Below, one piece after another: positions 10,529 through 20,579 of a stretch of 64,000 bases of DNA (position 1 is its first letter; each line of letters begins with the position of its first letter). The notes under the pieces were generated by a model, which was not told where the DNA came from, searched no databases, and saw only the letters and a list, made by a program, of their open reading frames with translations. The position numbers were made by a program, and so were the translations under genes. The DNA comes from Sphaerisporangium cinnabarinum (GTDB lineage: Bacteria > Actinomycetota > Actinomycetes > Actinomycetales > Cellulomonadaceae), in the NCBI GenBank assembly GCA_003052455.1, contig QAPD01000003.1, positions 1 to 64,000 on the forward strand. Reading direction: 5' to 3'.

Positions 10529-11446
10529 ATGATCATCGACCTGCCCGACACGACGACGAACGCGGTGAACAAGCGCCTCGTGCGCCTGCGCGACGAGGGC
10601 GGCGCGATCGCGCTCGGGCGCGTCCTCACGCTCGTCGTCATCGCGCGCGAGTCCGACGTCGAGACGTCGATCGAGGCGGCGAACGACGCGAGCCGCGAGC
10701 ACCCGTGCCGCGTCATCGTCGTCGCCCCGTCCGGGCGCAGCGCGACGCCGCACCTCGACGCGCAGATCCGCGTCGGCGGCGACGCCGGTGCGTCCGAGGT
10801 CGTCGTGCTCCGCACCGCCGGGCCGTTGCTCGAGCACGCGGACACGCTCGTCATGCCGCTCCTGCTGCCCGACGCGCCCATCGTCGTCTGGTGGCCGGGC
10901 CAGCCGCCCGCGTCGCCCGACGACGACCCGGTCGGCGCCATGGCGCAGCGGCGCATCACCGACTCGATCACGGCGAAGGACCCCGAGGCCACGCTCGCGC
11001 AGCTCGCGCAGACGTACGGTCCGGGCGACTCCGACCTCGCGTGGGCCCGCGTGACGCTGTGGCGCGGCCTCATCGCCGCGGCGCTCGACCAGCCGCCCTA
11101 CGAGCCGGTGACGAGCGTCGTCGTCGAGGGCCAGGCGAAGCACACGTCGCTCGACCTGCTGGCCGCCTGGCTGGGCTCGCGCCTGCGCTGCCCGGCGCAG
11201 GTCGTGCGACGGCGCGGTGCCGAGGCGATCACGCGCGTGACTCTCGAGCGCAAGAGCGGGCCGATCGTCCTCGACCGCCCCGACGGCCGGACGGTGACGA
11301 TCAGCCAGCCGGGCAAGCCCGACCGCCGTGTCGCGCTGCCCATCCGGACGCTCAGCGAGGCCCTCATCGAGGAGCTGCGCCGCCTCGACCCCGACGAGAT
11401 CTACGGCGAGGTGCTCACCAAGGGGCTGCAGAAGGTGGGCGCGTGA
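10529..11446 (+). CDS. opcA: Glucose-6-phosphate dehydrogenase assembly protein OpcA
   Basis: OpcA is needed for full activity or assembly of actinobacterial and cyanobacterial glucose-6-phosphate dehydrogenase. The 305-residue protein shows the family features PCRVIVVAPSG near residue 60, PDAPIVVWWPG near 115 and a C-terminal domain ending in a YGEVL helix. It starts with ATG at 10529 and overlaps pgl by GTGA at its end, so zwf, opcA and pgl form one transcriptional unit. Confidence 0.93.
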   Translation: MIIDLPDTTTNAVNKRLVRLRDEGGAIALGRVLTLVVIARESDVETSIEAANDASREHPCRVIVVAPSGRSATPHLDAQIRVGGDAGASEVVVLRTAGPLLEHADTLVMPLLLPDAPIVVWWPGQPPASPDDDPVGAMAQRRITDSITAKDPEATLAQLAQTYGPGDSDLAWARVTLWRGLIAAALDQPPYEPVTSVVVEGQAKHTSLDLLAAWLGSRLRCPAQVVRRRGAEAITRVTLERKSGPIVLDRPDGRTVTISQPGKPDRRVALPIRTLSEALIEELRRLDPDEIYGEVLTKGLQKVGA

Positions 11447-12237
11447 CCGCCGCCCGGCCGGACGCCCCGGCGCGCCTCGTCGTCGTGCACCCCGACGCCG
11501 CCGTGCTCGCCGAGGCCGTGGCGTCGCGCCTCGTGACGCGGCTGCTCGACGTGCAGTCGGTCCGCCGCCCCGTGCACGTCGTGCTGACGGGCGGGACCGT
11601 CGGGATCGCGAGCCTGGCGGCGCTCGCGCGCCACCCCGCGCGCGACGCCGTCGACTGGTCAGGCGTGCACGTCTGGTGGGGCGACGAGCGCTTCCTCGCG
11701 TCCGGCGACGGCGAGCGGAACGAGACGCAGGCGCGCGAGGCGCTCCTCGACCACCTGCCGCACCTCCCTCCCGAGAACGTGCACCCGATGCCGGCGGCCG
11801 ACGCGGCGGCGACCCCCGAGGAGTCGGCGACCGCGTACGCGGCGACGCTCGCGGAGCACGCGCCGGACGGCCGGCAGGTCCCGGCCTTCGACGTCCTGCT
11901 GCTCGGCATGGGTCCCGACGGCCACGTCGCGTCGCTCTTCCCCGGCCACCCCGGGCTCGACGTCACGGGCACCCCGACGGCGGGCGTCCACGGCTCCCCC
12001 AAGCCGCCGCCCGAGCGGGTCACGCTGACGTTCGAGGCGATCGCCCGGGCCCGTCAGGTGTGGGTCGTGGCAGCGGGCGCAGAGAAGGCCCCGGCAGTGG
12101 CGTCGGCCCTGTCGGGCGCGTCGGCGCACGCGACCCCTGCCGCCGCGGTCGCGGGCACGGAGGCGACGCTGTGGCTCGTCGACGTCGCCGCGGCCGGTAC
12201 GGGGACCCCGACGGCGTCGGACGCGAGCCGCGCATGA
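11443..12237 (+). CDS. pgl: 6-phosphogluconolactonase (DevB type)
   Basis: This enzyme hydrolyses 6-phosphogluconolactone, the product of zwf. The GTG at 11443 overlaps the opcA TGA and yields 264 residues. The family motifs LTGGTVG (about 50), VHVWWGDERFL (about 75) and LLGMGPDGHVASLFPGH (about 155) are all visible. Its end overlaps the ATG of the next gene (ATGA), so the methyltransferase downstream is co-translated with it. Confidence 0.94.
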   Translation: MTAARPDAPARLVVVHPDAAVLAEAVASRLVTRLLDVQSVRRPVHVVLTGGTVGIASLAALARHPARDAVDWSGVHVWWGDERFLASGDGERNETQAREALLDHLPHLPPENVHPMPAADAAATPEESATAYAATLAEHAPDGRQVPAFDVLLLGMGPDGHVASLFPGHPGLDVTGTPTAGVHGSPKPPPERVTLTFEAIARARQVWVVAAGAEKAPAVASALSGASAHATPAAAVAGTEATLWLVDVAAAGTGTPTASDASRA

Positions 12238-12926
12238 CGACGGGCGGCGAGCGCACGACGGACCCCGCAGTCACGTGGGACGCCGTCGACACGTACTTCG
12301 CGCCCCTCGTGGCCGAGGACGACGTGCTCGCTGCCGCGTCGGCGCGCGCCCGAGACGCCGGGCTCCCGGAGATCCAGGTCTCCCCCGCGCAGGGCCGGCT
12401 GCTGCAGCTCCTCGCGCTCACATCGGGCGCGCGACGCATCCTCGAGGTCGGCACCCTGGGCGGCTACTCGACGATCTGGCTCGCCCGCGCCCTGCCGTCC
12501 GACGGCACGCTCGTCACCTGCGAGATCGACCCGGCGCACGCCGCCGTCGCGCGCGAGTCGCTGGCCGCGGCCGGGCTGTCGGAGGTCGTCGACGTCGTCG
12601 TCGGACCGGCCGCGGACACGCTGCGAGGGCTCGTCGCGGGCGGCGCCGCACCGTTCGACCTCCTGTTCGTCGACGCGGACAAGCCGTCGAACCCGGTCTA
12701 CCTCGACCTGGCACTGCAGCTCTCGCGCCCCGGCACGCTCGTCGTCGTGGACAACACCGTCCGCGGCGGGGCCGTCGCGGACGCGACGAGCACCGACCCG
12801 AACGTGCTCGGCGTGCGGGAGATGGCGGACCGCGTCGTCGCGGACCCGCGGCTCGACGCCACGGCCGTGCAGACCGTCGGGTCCAAGGGGTACGACGGCT
12901 TCGTGCTGGCGCGCGTGCGCGCCTGA
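12234..12926 (+). CDS. SAM-dependent O-methyltransferase (CCoAMT/COMT-like)
   Basis: The 230-residue protein has the class I methyltransferase fold of the O-methyltransferase 3 family: ILEVGTLGGYSTIWLA is the SAM-binding motif (about 63-78), VTCEIDP is the acidic ribose-binding loop, and FDLLFVDADKPSNPVYLDLAL with VVVDNTVRGG carries the metal-binding Asp/Asn residues. The substrate is unknown; relatives methylate catechol-like hydroxyls. Its ATG overlaps the pgl stop, making it the last gene of the pentose phosphate cluster. The functional link to that pathway is not obvious. Confidence 0.88.
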   Translation: MTTGGERTTDPAVTWDAVDTYFAPLVAEDDVLAAASARARDAGLPEIQVSPAQGRLLQLLALTSGARRILEVGTLGGYSTIWLARALPSDGTLVTCEIDPAHAAVARESLAAAGLSEVVDVVVGPAADTLRGLVAGGAAPFDLLFVDADKPSNPVYLDLALQLSRPGTLVVVDNTVRGGAVADATSTDPNVLGVREMADRVVADPRLDATAVQTVGSKGYDGFVLARVRA

Positions 12927-12954
12927 GCCGCTCTCCGTACCGGCCCGAGCGGGG

Positions 12955-13302
12955 TCAGCGGCCGCGACGGGCGCGCAGCGCGGCGAGCGCCTCGTCGAGG
13001 ATCGCGACGCCGTCCTCGTCGCTGCGCCGCTCCTTCACGTACGCGAGGTGCGTCTTGTAGGGCTCGTTGCGCGACGGCGTCGGCGGGTGCTCCTGGTCCT
13101 GACCGGCCGGGAACCCGCACCGCGGGCAGTCCCAGGTCTCCGGGGCCTCGATGCCCGCCTCCGAGGAGAAGCTGGGTCGCGTCTCGTGGCCGTTGGCGCA
13201 CCAGTACGACACCCAGAACCGCGGCGCGATCTCGCCGCGCTCGGACTCCCCGAGCGGTCCCGCCCCGACGCGCGACCCCCGGATCGCGTTACCACCTGCC
13301 AC
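12955..13302 (-). CDS. rbpA: RNA polymerase-binding protein RbpA
   Basis: RbpA binds RNA polymerase and the principal sigma factor, stabilising open complexes; it is specific to actinobacteria. The 115-residue protein begins AGGNAIRGSRVGAGP, the canonical N-terminus. It contains the zinc-binding cysteines in YWCANGHE and DCPRCGFP, and the basic linker/sigma-interaction region near the C-terminus. GTG at 13302 is chosen from that N-terminal homology and a GGGGGAGA ribosome binding site just upstream. It is a single gene downstream of secG. Confidence 0.95.
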   Translation of the reverse strand: MAGGNAIRGSRVGAGPLGESERGEIAPRFWVSYWCANGHETRPSFSSEAGIEAPETWDCPRCGFPAGQDQEHPPTPSRNEPYKTHLAYVKERRSDEDGVAILDEALAALRARRGR

Positions 13303-13432
13303 GTGCTCTCTCCCCCGTCCGTGCCGTCGTCGGCACTCGTTCCTGCCCGGACCGCGCGACCCTGCGCGGGTTGCCCCCTGCCGACTGCGGACTCTCCTGC
13401 CGTCCCGACGACGCCCTGGTGGGTGCGTGCGG

Positions 13433-13675
13433 TCAGACGACCTTCTGGAGGAGACCCAGGAGCACGATGACGACGGCCCAGACGAGGGCGAACGCCACGG
13501 TGATGCGGTTGAGGTTGCGCTCGGCGACGCCGGAGCTGCCCACGGAGCTCGAGATCCCGCCGCCGAACATGTCGGAGAGGCCGCCACCCTTCCCCTTGTG
13601 CATGAGCACGAGCAGGGTGAGGAAGGCGCTGGTCAGCACCAGCAGGATCTGGAGGATGATGCGCAGCACGTCCAC
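13433..13675 (-). CDS. secG: Preprotein translocase subunit SecG
   Basis: SecG is the small accessory subunit of the SecYEG protein-export channel. The 80-residue product has two transmembrane helices (about 3-25 and 58-78) flanking the conserved cytoplasmic loop MHKGKGGGLSDMFGGG and SGVAERNLNR. The GTG at 13675 gives the standard length and has an AAGGA site upstream; the open frame itself is longer but its upstream part is not protein-like. Its place after gapA-pgk-tpiA is the common actinobacterial order. Confidence 0.92.
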   Translation of the reverse strand: MDVLRIILQILLVLTSAFLTLLVLMHKGKGGGLSDMFGGGISSSVGSSGVAERNLNRITVAFALVWAVVIVLLGLLQKVV

Positions 13676-13805
13676 GAGTACGTCCTTGAGGCTCAGGGCC
13701 GGCCCGACCGATGTCGGGACCGACCGCACGGTTGTCGTGCGCGGGCGTGACCCGCGGCACAGGGGACAAGAGTAGGCGACGCGGGGCCGCTGCGGCCAAC
13801 CCCGT

Positions 13806-13863
13806 CCGCCGTCGTCCCGGGACGGCGGCCGGCGGCCCCGGGACGCGGTCCCGGGGCCGCCGG
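13806..13863 (-). terminator. Tandem hairpins downstream of tpiA
   Basis: Two adjacent inverted repeats lie between tpiA and secG. The first met by tpiA transcription is a perfect 16-base stem (13,829-13,844 with 13,848-13,863, loop GCG). The second is an 8-base stem (13,806-13,813 with 13,821-13,828). There is no T-run. They probably end or reduce gap-pgk-tpiA transcription before secG. Confidence 0.6.
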
Positions 13864-13883
13864 TGCGAGGTGCGGCGCGGAGG

Positions 13884-14681
13884 TCAGGCGCCGGTCGCGT
13901 GCGACTGGTAGCGCGCGATCTTCGCGAACTCCTCGGGGTCGAGGCTCGCGCCACCGACGAGCGCGCCGTCCACGTCGGGCTGCGCCATGATCGCGGCGAC
14001 GTTCGACGACTTCACCGAGCCGCCGTACAGGATGCGCGTCGCGTTCGCGAGGTCCGCGTCGTAGAGGTCGCCGAGGGCGCCGCGGATCGCACCGCAGACC
14101 TCCTGGGCGTCCTCGGGCGTCGCGACCTCGCCCGTCCCGATGGCCCACACGGGCTCGTACGCGATGACGAGCGTCGCCAGCTGGGGGGCCGGGATGCCCG
14201 CGAGGGCGCCCTCGACCTGCGCGAGCGTGTAGGCGATCTGCTCGCCGGCCTTGCGCACGTCCAGGCCCTCGCCCACGCACAGGATCGGGGCGATGCCCTG
14301 GCCCACGGCGGCGACGATCTTCTCGTTCACCAGGGCGTCGGTCTCGCCGTGGTACTGGCGGCGCTCCGAGTGCCCGATGGCGACGTAGCTCACGCCGAGC
14401 TTGGCCAGCATCGACGCCGAGATCTCGCCCGTGTACGCGCCCTCGGCGTGCGCCGAGACGTCCTGCGCGCCGTACTTGAGCTCGAGCTTGTCCGCGTCGA
14501 CGAGCGTCTGCACCGACCGGAGGTCGGTGAAGGGCGGCAGCACGGCGACCTCGACGGCCGCGTAGTCGTGCTTCGCGTCCTTGAGCGTCCACGCGAGCTT
14601 CTGCACGGTGTGGGTCGCCTGGTGGTGGTCCAGGTTCATCTTCCAGTTGCCCGCCATGAGCGGGGTGCGGGTGTTCGCCAC
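13884..14681 (-). CDS. tpiA: Triosephosphate isomerase
   Basis: This enzyme interconverts dihydroxyacetone phosphate and glyceraldehyde 3-phosphate in glycolysis. The 265-residue TIM barrel has all catalytic residues: Lys14 in GNWKMN, His104 in IGHSERR and Glu176 in [11 protein letters not shown], plus the phosphate-binding ILYGGSVK. The GTG start at 14681 is followed at once by the family N-terminus. It is the third gene of the gap-pgk-tpiA operon, 73 bases after pgk. Confidence 0.96.
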   Translation of the reverse strand: MANTRTPLMAGNWKMNLDHHQATHTVQKLAWTLKDAKHDYAAVEVAVLPPFTDLRSVQTLVDADKLELKYGAQDVSAHAEGAYTGEISASMLAKLGVSYVAIGHSERRQYHGETDALVNEKIVAAVGQGIAPILCVGEGLDVRKAGEQIAYTLAQVEGALAGIPAPQLATLVIAYEPVWAIGTGEVATPEDAQEVCGAIRGALGDLYDADLANATRILYGGSVKSSNVAAIMAQPDVDGALVGGASLDPEEFAKIARYQSHATGA

Positions 14682-14754
14682 GGGTCCTTCTTCTCTCTAT
14701 GGGGCCCGCGCCGCCCGCGGGGAGCGGGCGGCGCGGAGGGGTACGGGGGGCCGG

Positions 14755-15954
14755 TCAGCCCTCGAGGACGGAGATCCCCGGGAGGTCCTTGCCCTCGAGG
14801 AACTCGAGGCTCGCGCCGCCACCGGTCGAGATGTGGCTGAAGCCCGCCTCGTCGAAGCCGAGGATGCGGACCGCGGCGGCCGAGTCGCCGCCGCCGACGA
14901 TGGTGAACGCACCGTTCGCCGTCGCGTCGACCAGGGCCTGGGCCACGGCGCGCGTGCCGCCCGAGAACGCCTCGAACTCGAACACGCCCGCGGGGCCGTT
15001 CCAGACGACGGTCTTCGCGTCGACGATCTTGCTCGCGAAGAGCTTCGCCGAGTCGGGGCCGATGTCGAGGCCGATCTTGTCGGCCGGGATCGCGTCCGCG
15101 GCGACGACCTCGTGCGGCGAGTCCGCGGCGAACGCGTCGGCCACCACGATGTCCGTCGGCAGGACGATCTCGACGCCGTTCTTCTCCGCGTCCGCGAGGT
15201 AGCCCTTGACCGTGTCGATCTGGTCCTCCTCGAGGAGGGACTTGCCGACGCCGTAGCCCTTCGCCGCGAGGAACGTGAACACCATGCCGCCGCCGATGAG
15301 CAGACGGTCCGCCTTGGTGAGCAGGTTCGCGATGACGCCCAGCTTGTCGGAGACCTTCGAGCCGCCGAGCACGACCGCGTAGGGGCGCTGCGGGTCCTCC
15401 GTCGCCTTGCGCAGCGAGTCGACCTCCTTGAGGACGAGCTCGCCCACCGCGGACGGGAGCACCTGCGCGACGTCGTAGACCGACGCCTGCTTGCGGTGCA
15501 CGACGCCGAAGCCGTCGGAGACGAAGACGTCCGCGAGCTGCGCGAGGTCGCGGGCGAGCGCCTGGCGCTCCGCGTCGTCCTTCGACGTCTCGCGCGGGTC
15601 GAACCGGATGTTCTCGAGCAGCGCGACCTCGCCGTCGCCGAGCGCGGCGACCGTCTCGCGCGCCGAGTCGCCGACGACGTCCTGCGCCAGGTGCACCGGC
15701 ACGCCGAGCAGCTCACCCAGGCGGGCCGCGACGGGCGCGAGGGAGTACTTCGGGTCCGGCTCGCCCTTGGGGCGGCCGAGGTGCGCGGTGACGATCACCT
15801 TCGCGCCCGCGTCCGTCAGCTTCTTCAGCGTGGGGAGCGCGGCGCGGATGCGCCCGTCGTCCGTGATGGTCGTCCCGTCGAGCGGGACGTTGAAGTCGGA
15901 GCGGACGAGGACGCGCTTGCCGCGCAGGTCGCCCAGGGAGTCGATGGTCTTCAT
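14755..15954 (-). CDS. pgk: Phosphoglycerate kinase
   Basis: PGK makes ATP from 1,3-bisphosphoglycerate. The 399-residue protein has [13 protein letters not shown] near residue 13, TAHLGRPKG near 58, the hinge region [12 protein letters not shown] near 200, and the nucleotide-binding [11 protein letters not shown] and [12 protein letters not shown] near 330 and 360. The ATG at 15954 has a TAGGAGA ribosome binding site. It lies between gap and tpiA, with a 157-base spacer after gap. Confidence 0.96.
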   Translation of the reverse strand: MKTIDSLGDLRGKRVLVRSDFNVPLDGTTITDDGRIRAALPTLKKLTDAGAKVIVTAHLGRPKGEPDPKYSLAPVAARLGELLGVPVHLAQDVVGDSARETVAALGDGEVALLENIRFDPRETSKDDAERQALARDLAQLADVFVSDGFGVVHRKQASVYDVAQVLPSAVGELVLKEVDSLRKATEDPQRPYAVVLGGSKVSDKLGVIANLLTKADRLLIGGGMVFTFLAAKGYGVGKSLLEEDQIDTVKGYLADAEKNGVEIVLPTDIVVADAFAADSPHEVVAADAIPADKIGLDIGPDSAKLFASKIVDAKTVVWNGPAGVFEFEAFSGGTRAVAQALVDATANGAFTIVGGGDSAAAVRILGFDEAGFSHISTGGGASLEFLEGKDLPGISVLEG

Positions 15955-16111
15955 GCGGTCTCCTACGGTTCTGTCGCCGTCGTGCGGGACGCCGGCCGGC
16001 AGCCGGCCCGGCCCGCACATGAGGACGTCCGCGTGCGCGTCACCGGGCGGTGCCGGGACGCGCACGCGGACGCATGGTGCTACGCAGGGCTGTGCTGCGT
16101 CAGCAGGTGGC

Positions 16112-17299
<1,188 letters not shown>

Positions 17300-17319
17300 T
17301 CAGCGAAGGAGCACGTCGT

Positions 17320-17345
17320 TGTCACCTGACACTGACGAGCCTATA
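17320..17345 (-). promoter_or_regulatory. Candidate gap promoter -10 with overlapping inverted repeat
   Basis: On the minus strand TATAGGCT (hexamer 17,345 to 17,340) is the best -10 element, giving a leader of about 215 bases. Directly downstream, at about +1 to +12, is the inverted repeat TGTCA-N2-TGACA (17,320-17,331), well placed for a repressor. No strong -35 is visible. Confidence 0.4.
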
Positions 17346-17479
17346 CCAACACCACTCCGTCATGTGACCTGAATCCCATGCTTCGGGACCATCGTCCCGC
17401 CGGTGCGTGACGTCCAGGGGGCGGGCGCCGCCGCGCCCGGCTCACGGGCACACGAGGTTCGGACGACCGCCCGCGCGCC

Positions 17480-18460
17480 TCAGAGGTCGAGCAGCTCGGG
17501 GCTCAGCCCCGCCTCGGTGTCCGGGATGCCGAGCTCGGCCGCGCGCTTGTCGGCCGTGGACAGCAGGCGGCGGATGCGCCCCGCGACCGCGTCCTTGGTG
17601 AGCGGCGGGTCGGCGAGCTGGCCGAGCTCCTCGAGCGACGCCTGCTTGTGCGCGAGGCGCAGCTCGCCCGCCTCGCGGAGGTGCTCCGGCAGGTCGGGGC
17701 CCAGGATCTCGAAAGCCCGCTCGACCCGGGCGCCCGCGGCGACGGCGGCGCGCGCCGAGCGGCGCAGGTTGGCGTCGTCGAAGTTGGCGAGCCGGTTCGC
17801 CGTGCCCCGCACCTCACGACGCGCACGACGCTCCTCCCACACGAGGACCGCCTCGTGCGCGCCGAGGCGCGTGAGCAGCGCGCTGATCGCGTCGCCGTCG
17901 CGGATCACCACGCGGTCGATGCCGCGGACCTCGCGCGACTTGGCGGACACCCCCAGGCGCCGCGCCGCGCCGACGAGCGCGAGGGCGGCCTCCGGACCGG
18001 GGCACGTGATCTCGAGGGCCGACGAGCGCCCGGGCTCCGTGAGGGACCCGTGGGCGAGGAAGGCACCGCGCCACGCGGCCTCGGCCTCCTCCACGCCGCC
18101 GGAGACGACCTGCGGGGGCAGCCCGCGCACGGGCCGGCCGCGCTGGTCGAGGAGGCCGGTCTGACGGGCCAGGGACTCGCCGTCGCGCACGACGCGCACG
18201 ACGTACCGGCTGCTCTTGCGCAGGCCCCCGGCGGACACCACGATCAGCTCGCTCGTGTGGCCGTAGACGTCCGCGATGGTCTCCCGGAGACGACGCGCGG
18301 CGATGGCGGTGTCGAGCTCGGCCTCGATGACCACACGACCCGAGATGAGGTGCAGGCCGCCGGAGAAGCGGAGCATCGCGGACACCTCCGCCTTGCGGCA
18401 CGAGGTCTTGTCCACCCGCAGTCGTGCCAGCTCGTCCTTCACCTGTGCCGTGAGCGCCAT
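17480..18460 (-). CDS. whiA: DNA-binding protein WhiA
   Basis: WhiA combines an N-terminal LAGLIDADG-like domain with a C-terminal helix-turn-helix and, with WhiB, controls sporulation septation in Streptomyces; non-sporulating relatives keep it for division-linked control. The 326-residue product starts [11 protein letters not shown], the conserved N-terminus. That favours ATG at 18460 over an in-frame ATG nine bases earlier; a CAGGAT hexamer seven bases before the chosen ATG also fits. The C-terminus has [16 protein letters not shown] as the recognition helix region. It follows yvcK and rapZ, the standard uvrC-rapZ-yvcK-whiA order. Confidence 0.95.
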   Translation of the reverse strand: MALTAQVKDELARLRVDKTSCRKAEVSAMLRFSGGLHLISGRVVIEAELDTAIAARRLRETIADVYGHTSELIVVSAGGLRKSSRYVVRVVRDGESLARQTGLLDQRGRPVRGLPPQVVSGGVEEAEAAWRGAFLAHGSLTEPGRSSALEITCPGPEAALALVGAARRLGVSAKSREVRGIDRVVIRDGDAISALLTRLGAHEAVLVWEERRARREVRGTANRLANFDDANLRRSARAAVAAGARVERAFEILGPDLPEHLREAGELRLAHKQASLEELGQLADPPLTKDAVAGRIRRLLSTADKRAAELGIPDTEAGLSPELLDL

Positions 18461-18599
18461 GCGGGACATCCTGCCACCGATGGGAGCGTGTCGCGGCGGC
18501 GTCCCGGAGCGCGGGGGCGGTCCCCGCGGTGCCGGGCGAGCACCCGGGTCCGGGCTCCTCGCGCACGCGCCCGCGAGGGGCGCAGGAGGTGTCGACGGC

Positions 18600-19577
18600 T
18601 CAGCGGGCGGGTGAGCCGACGTCGCCGAGGACGTCGTCGAACACGTCGCGGTAGGCGGCCGCGAGGCGCAGCGCGTCGTGCCGCGGCGTGCCGTCGCCCC
18701 GGCGGACCTGCCGCAGCAGGAGCCGGGCGCCCATGCGCGCCGCGGCCTCCGCGAGCTGATCGGTGTCCTCGACCGCGGACGGGTCCGCCACGACGGCGTC
18801 GATCCGCAGCCCCGGCGCGTGCTTGTGCAGCACCTCCAGGTGCTCCGTCGCGGTGAGCCCGAACGTCTCCCCCGTCTCGCTCGAGAGGTTGAGCGTGACG
18901 CACCGCCGCGCCGGCGTCTCGTGCAGGGCGCGTGCGAGCTCGGGCACGAGCAGGTGCGGCATCACCGACGAGAACCACGACCCGGGCCCGAGCACGACCC
19001 AGTCCGCCTCCTCCACGGCCCGCACCGCCTCCGGGCACGCCGGCGGGTCCGCGGGCACGAGCCGGAGCTGCTCGATGCGGTCGTGGGTGACCGCGACACG
19101 GCTCTGCCCGACGACGGTCTCGAGCCGGCCCTCCGCCCAGACGTCCGCCTCGATCCGGAGCGGCACCGCCGCCATGGGGAGCACGCGCCCCCGCGCCCCG
19201 AGGAGCTTGCCGACCCAGTCGAGACCGGCCACCGGGTCGTCGAGCAGCTCCCACAGCGCGACGATGAGCAGGTTGCCCACCGCGTGGTTGTCGAGGTCGC
19301 CCTGCGACGTGAAACGGTGCTGCAGGAGCGCGCTCCACGTGCGGCCCCACTCCGAGTCGTCGCACAGGGCCGCGAGCGCCATGCGCAGGTCTCCCGGCGG
19401 CAGGACGCCCAGCTCCTCGCGCAGGCGCCCCGAGGAGCCGCCGTCGTCGGCGACGGTGACGACCGCGGTGAGGCGGTCCGACATGAGCCGCAGTGCCGAC
19501 AGGCTCGCGGAGAGCCCGTGGCCGCCGCCCAGGGCGACGACGGCGGGGTTGCGCAGGCTGACCACGGTGCCGGTCAC
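18600..19577 (-). CDS. yvcK: YvcK-family (CofD-like) UDP-sugar-binding protein
   Basis: Members of this family bind UDP-GlcNAc and affect gluconeogenic growth and cell-wall synthesis. The fold resembles CofD (2-phospho-L-lactate transferase), but the proteins are not thought to make F420. The 325-residue protein has [14 protein letters not shown] at the N-terminus, [14 protein letters not shown] near 40, [12 protein letters not shown] near 97 and [15 protein letters not shown] near 195. The GTG at 19577 overlaps the rapZ TGA. It is coupled between rapZ and whiA. Confidence 0.92.
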   Translation of the reverse strand: MTGTVVSLRNPAVVALGGGHGLSASLSALRLMSDRLTAVVTVADDGGSSGRLREELGVLPPGDLRMALAALCDDSEWGRTWSALLQHRFTSQGDLDNHAVGNLLIVALWELLDDPVAGLDWVGKLLGARGRVLPMAAVPLRIEADVWAEGRLETVVGQSRVAVTHDRIEQLRLVPADPPACPEAVRAVEEADWVVLGPGSWFSSVMPHLLVPELARALHETPARRCVTLNLSSETGETFGLTATEHLEVLHKHAPGLRIDAVVADPSAVEDTDQLAEAAARMGARLLLRQVRRGDGTPRHDALRLAAAYRDVFDDVLGDVGSPAR

Positions 19578-20560
19578 TCCTTGCCGAGGTCGCGGGCCGT
19601 GACGATGACGCGCTGCCCCTGGGCGCGCAGGCGTGCGGCGATCGCCTCGCTGATCGCGACGGACCGGTGCTTGCCGCCCGTGCAGCCGACGGCGATGGTC
19701 ACGTAGCGCTTCTCCTCCCCCAGGTAGCCGGCCAGCACGGGCTCGAGCGCGTTCACGTACCGGTCGACGAACTCGAGCGCGCCGGGCCGTCCGAGGACGT
19801 AGTCGCGCACGGGCGCGTCGCGGCCCGTGAGGTGGCGCAGCTCGGTGATCCAGTAGGGGTTCGCGAGGAACCGCACGTCGACGACGTGGTCCGCGTCGAG
19901 CGGCAGCCCGTACTTGAACCCGAAGGAGACGACGTTGATGCGCAGCGTCTCGGGGGTGCCGTCGGCGACGGCGGCGCGCACCTCGCGCGCGAGGTCGTGC
20001 ACGGTGAGCTCGGACGTGTCGATGACGACGTCGGACCGCTCCTCCAGGCTCGCGAGCAGGCGCCGCTCCTCGGCGAGGCCGTCGAGGATGCGCCCCTCCC
20101 CCTGCAGCGGGTGCGGGCGCCGCACCTGCTCGTAGCGGCGCACGAGCACCTCGTCCGACGCGTCGAGGAACAGGATGCGGTAGAACACACCGCTCTGGCG
20201 GAGGTGGTCGAGCACCTCGACGAGGTCGGTGAAGAACTCGCGCCCGCGCACGTCGACGACCGCCGCGATGCGCTCGAGCGTCGAGCCGGACCGGGTCATG
20301 AGGTCCACGAGCGGGACGATCATGCGCGGCGGCAGGTTGTCGACGACGTACCAGTCGAGGTCCTCCAGGACCGCGGCCGCGCGGGTGCGGCCGGCGCCCG
20401 ACATGCCCGTGATGATGAGCACCTCGGCCTCGCTCGGCTCGGGGGCGTGGGTCGCGGCCTCGATCGCGGGGATGCCGCTGGGGACGGTGGTCGGGGAGGG
20501 CTCCGGCACGCGGGCGGGCTGGCCCTGCGGGCTGAGGTCCGGGGTCGGCTCCGAGGTCAT
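19574..20560 (-). CDS. rapZ: RNase adapter protein RapZ (YvcJ-like nucleotide-binding protein)
   Basis: RapZ-family proteins bind nucleotides and, in E. coli, guide RNase E to a regulatory RNA; the actinobacterial role is not settled. The 328-residue protein has a 45-residue low-complexity leader, then [18 protein letters not shown]. In this P-loop the usual Lys is Arg, as is common in this family. The C-terminal domain has [23 protein letters not shown]-like residues and [12 protein letters not shown]. It lies between uvrC and yvcK, overlapping the latter. Confidence 0.93.
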   Translation of the reverse strand: [328 protein letters not shown]

Positions 20561-20579
20561 GCCCCCAGCATGCCAGCCG

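Noticed and set aside
17319-17347. A plus-strand promoter (TTGTCA, 17-base spacer, TATACC) pointing away from gap.
   Set aside because: Not listed as a feature because it leads only into the 3' end of whiA on the opposite strand and shares its bases with the gap promoter; kept as part of the finding on that region.
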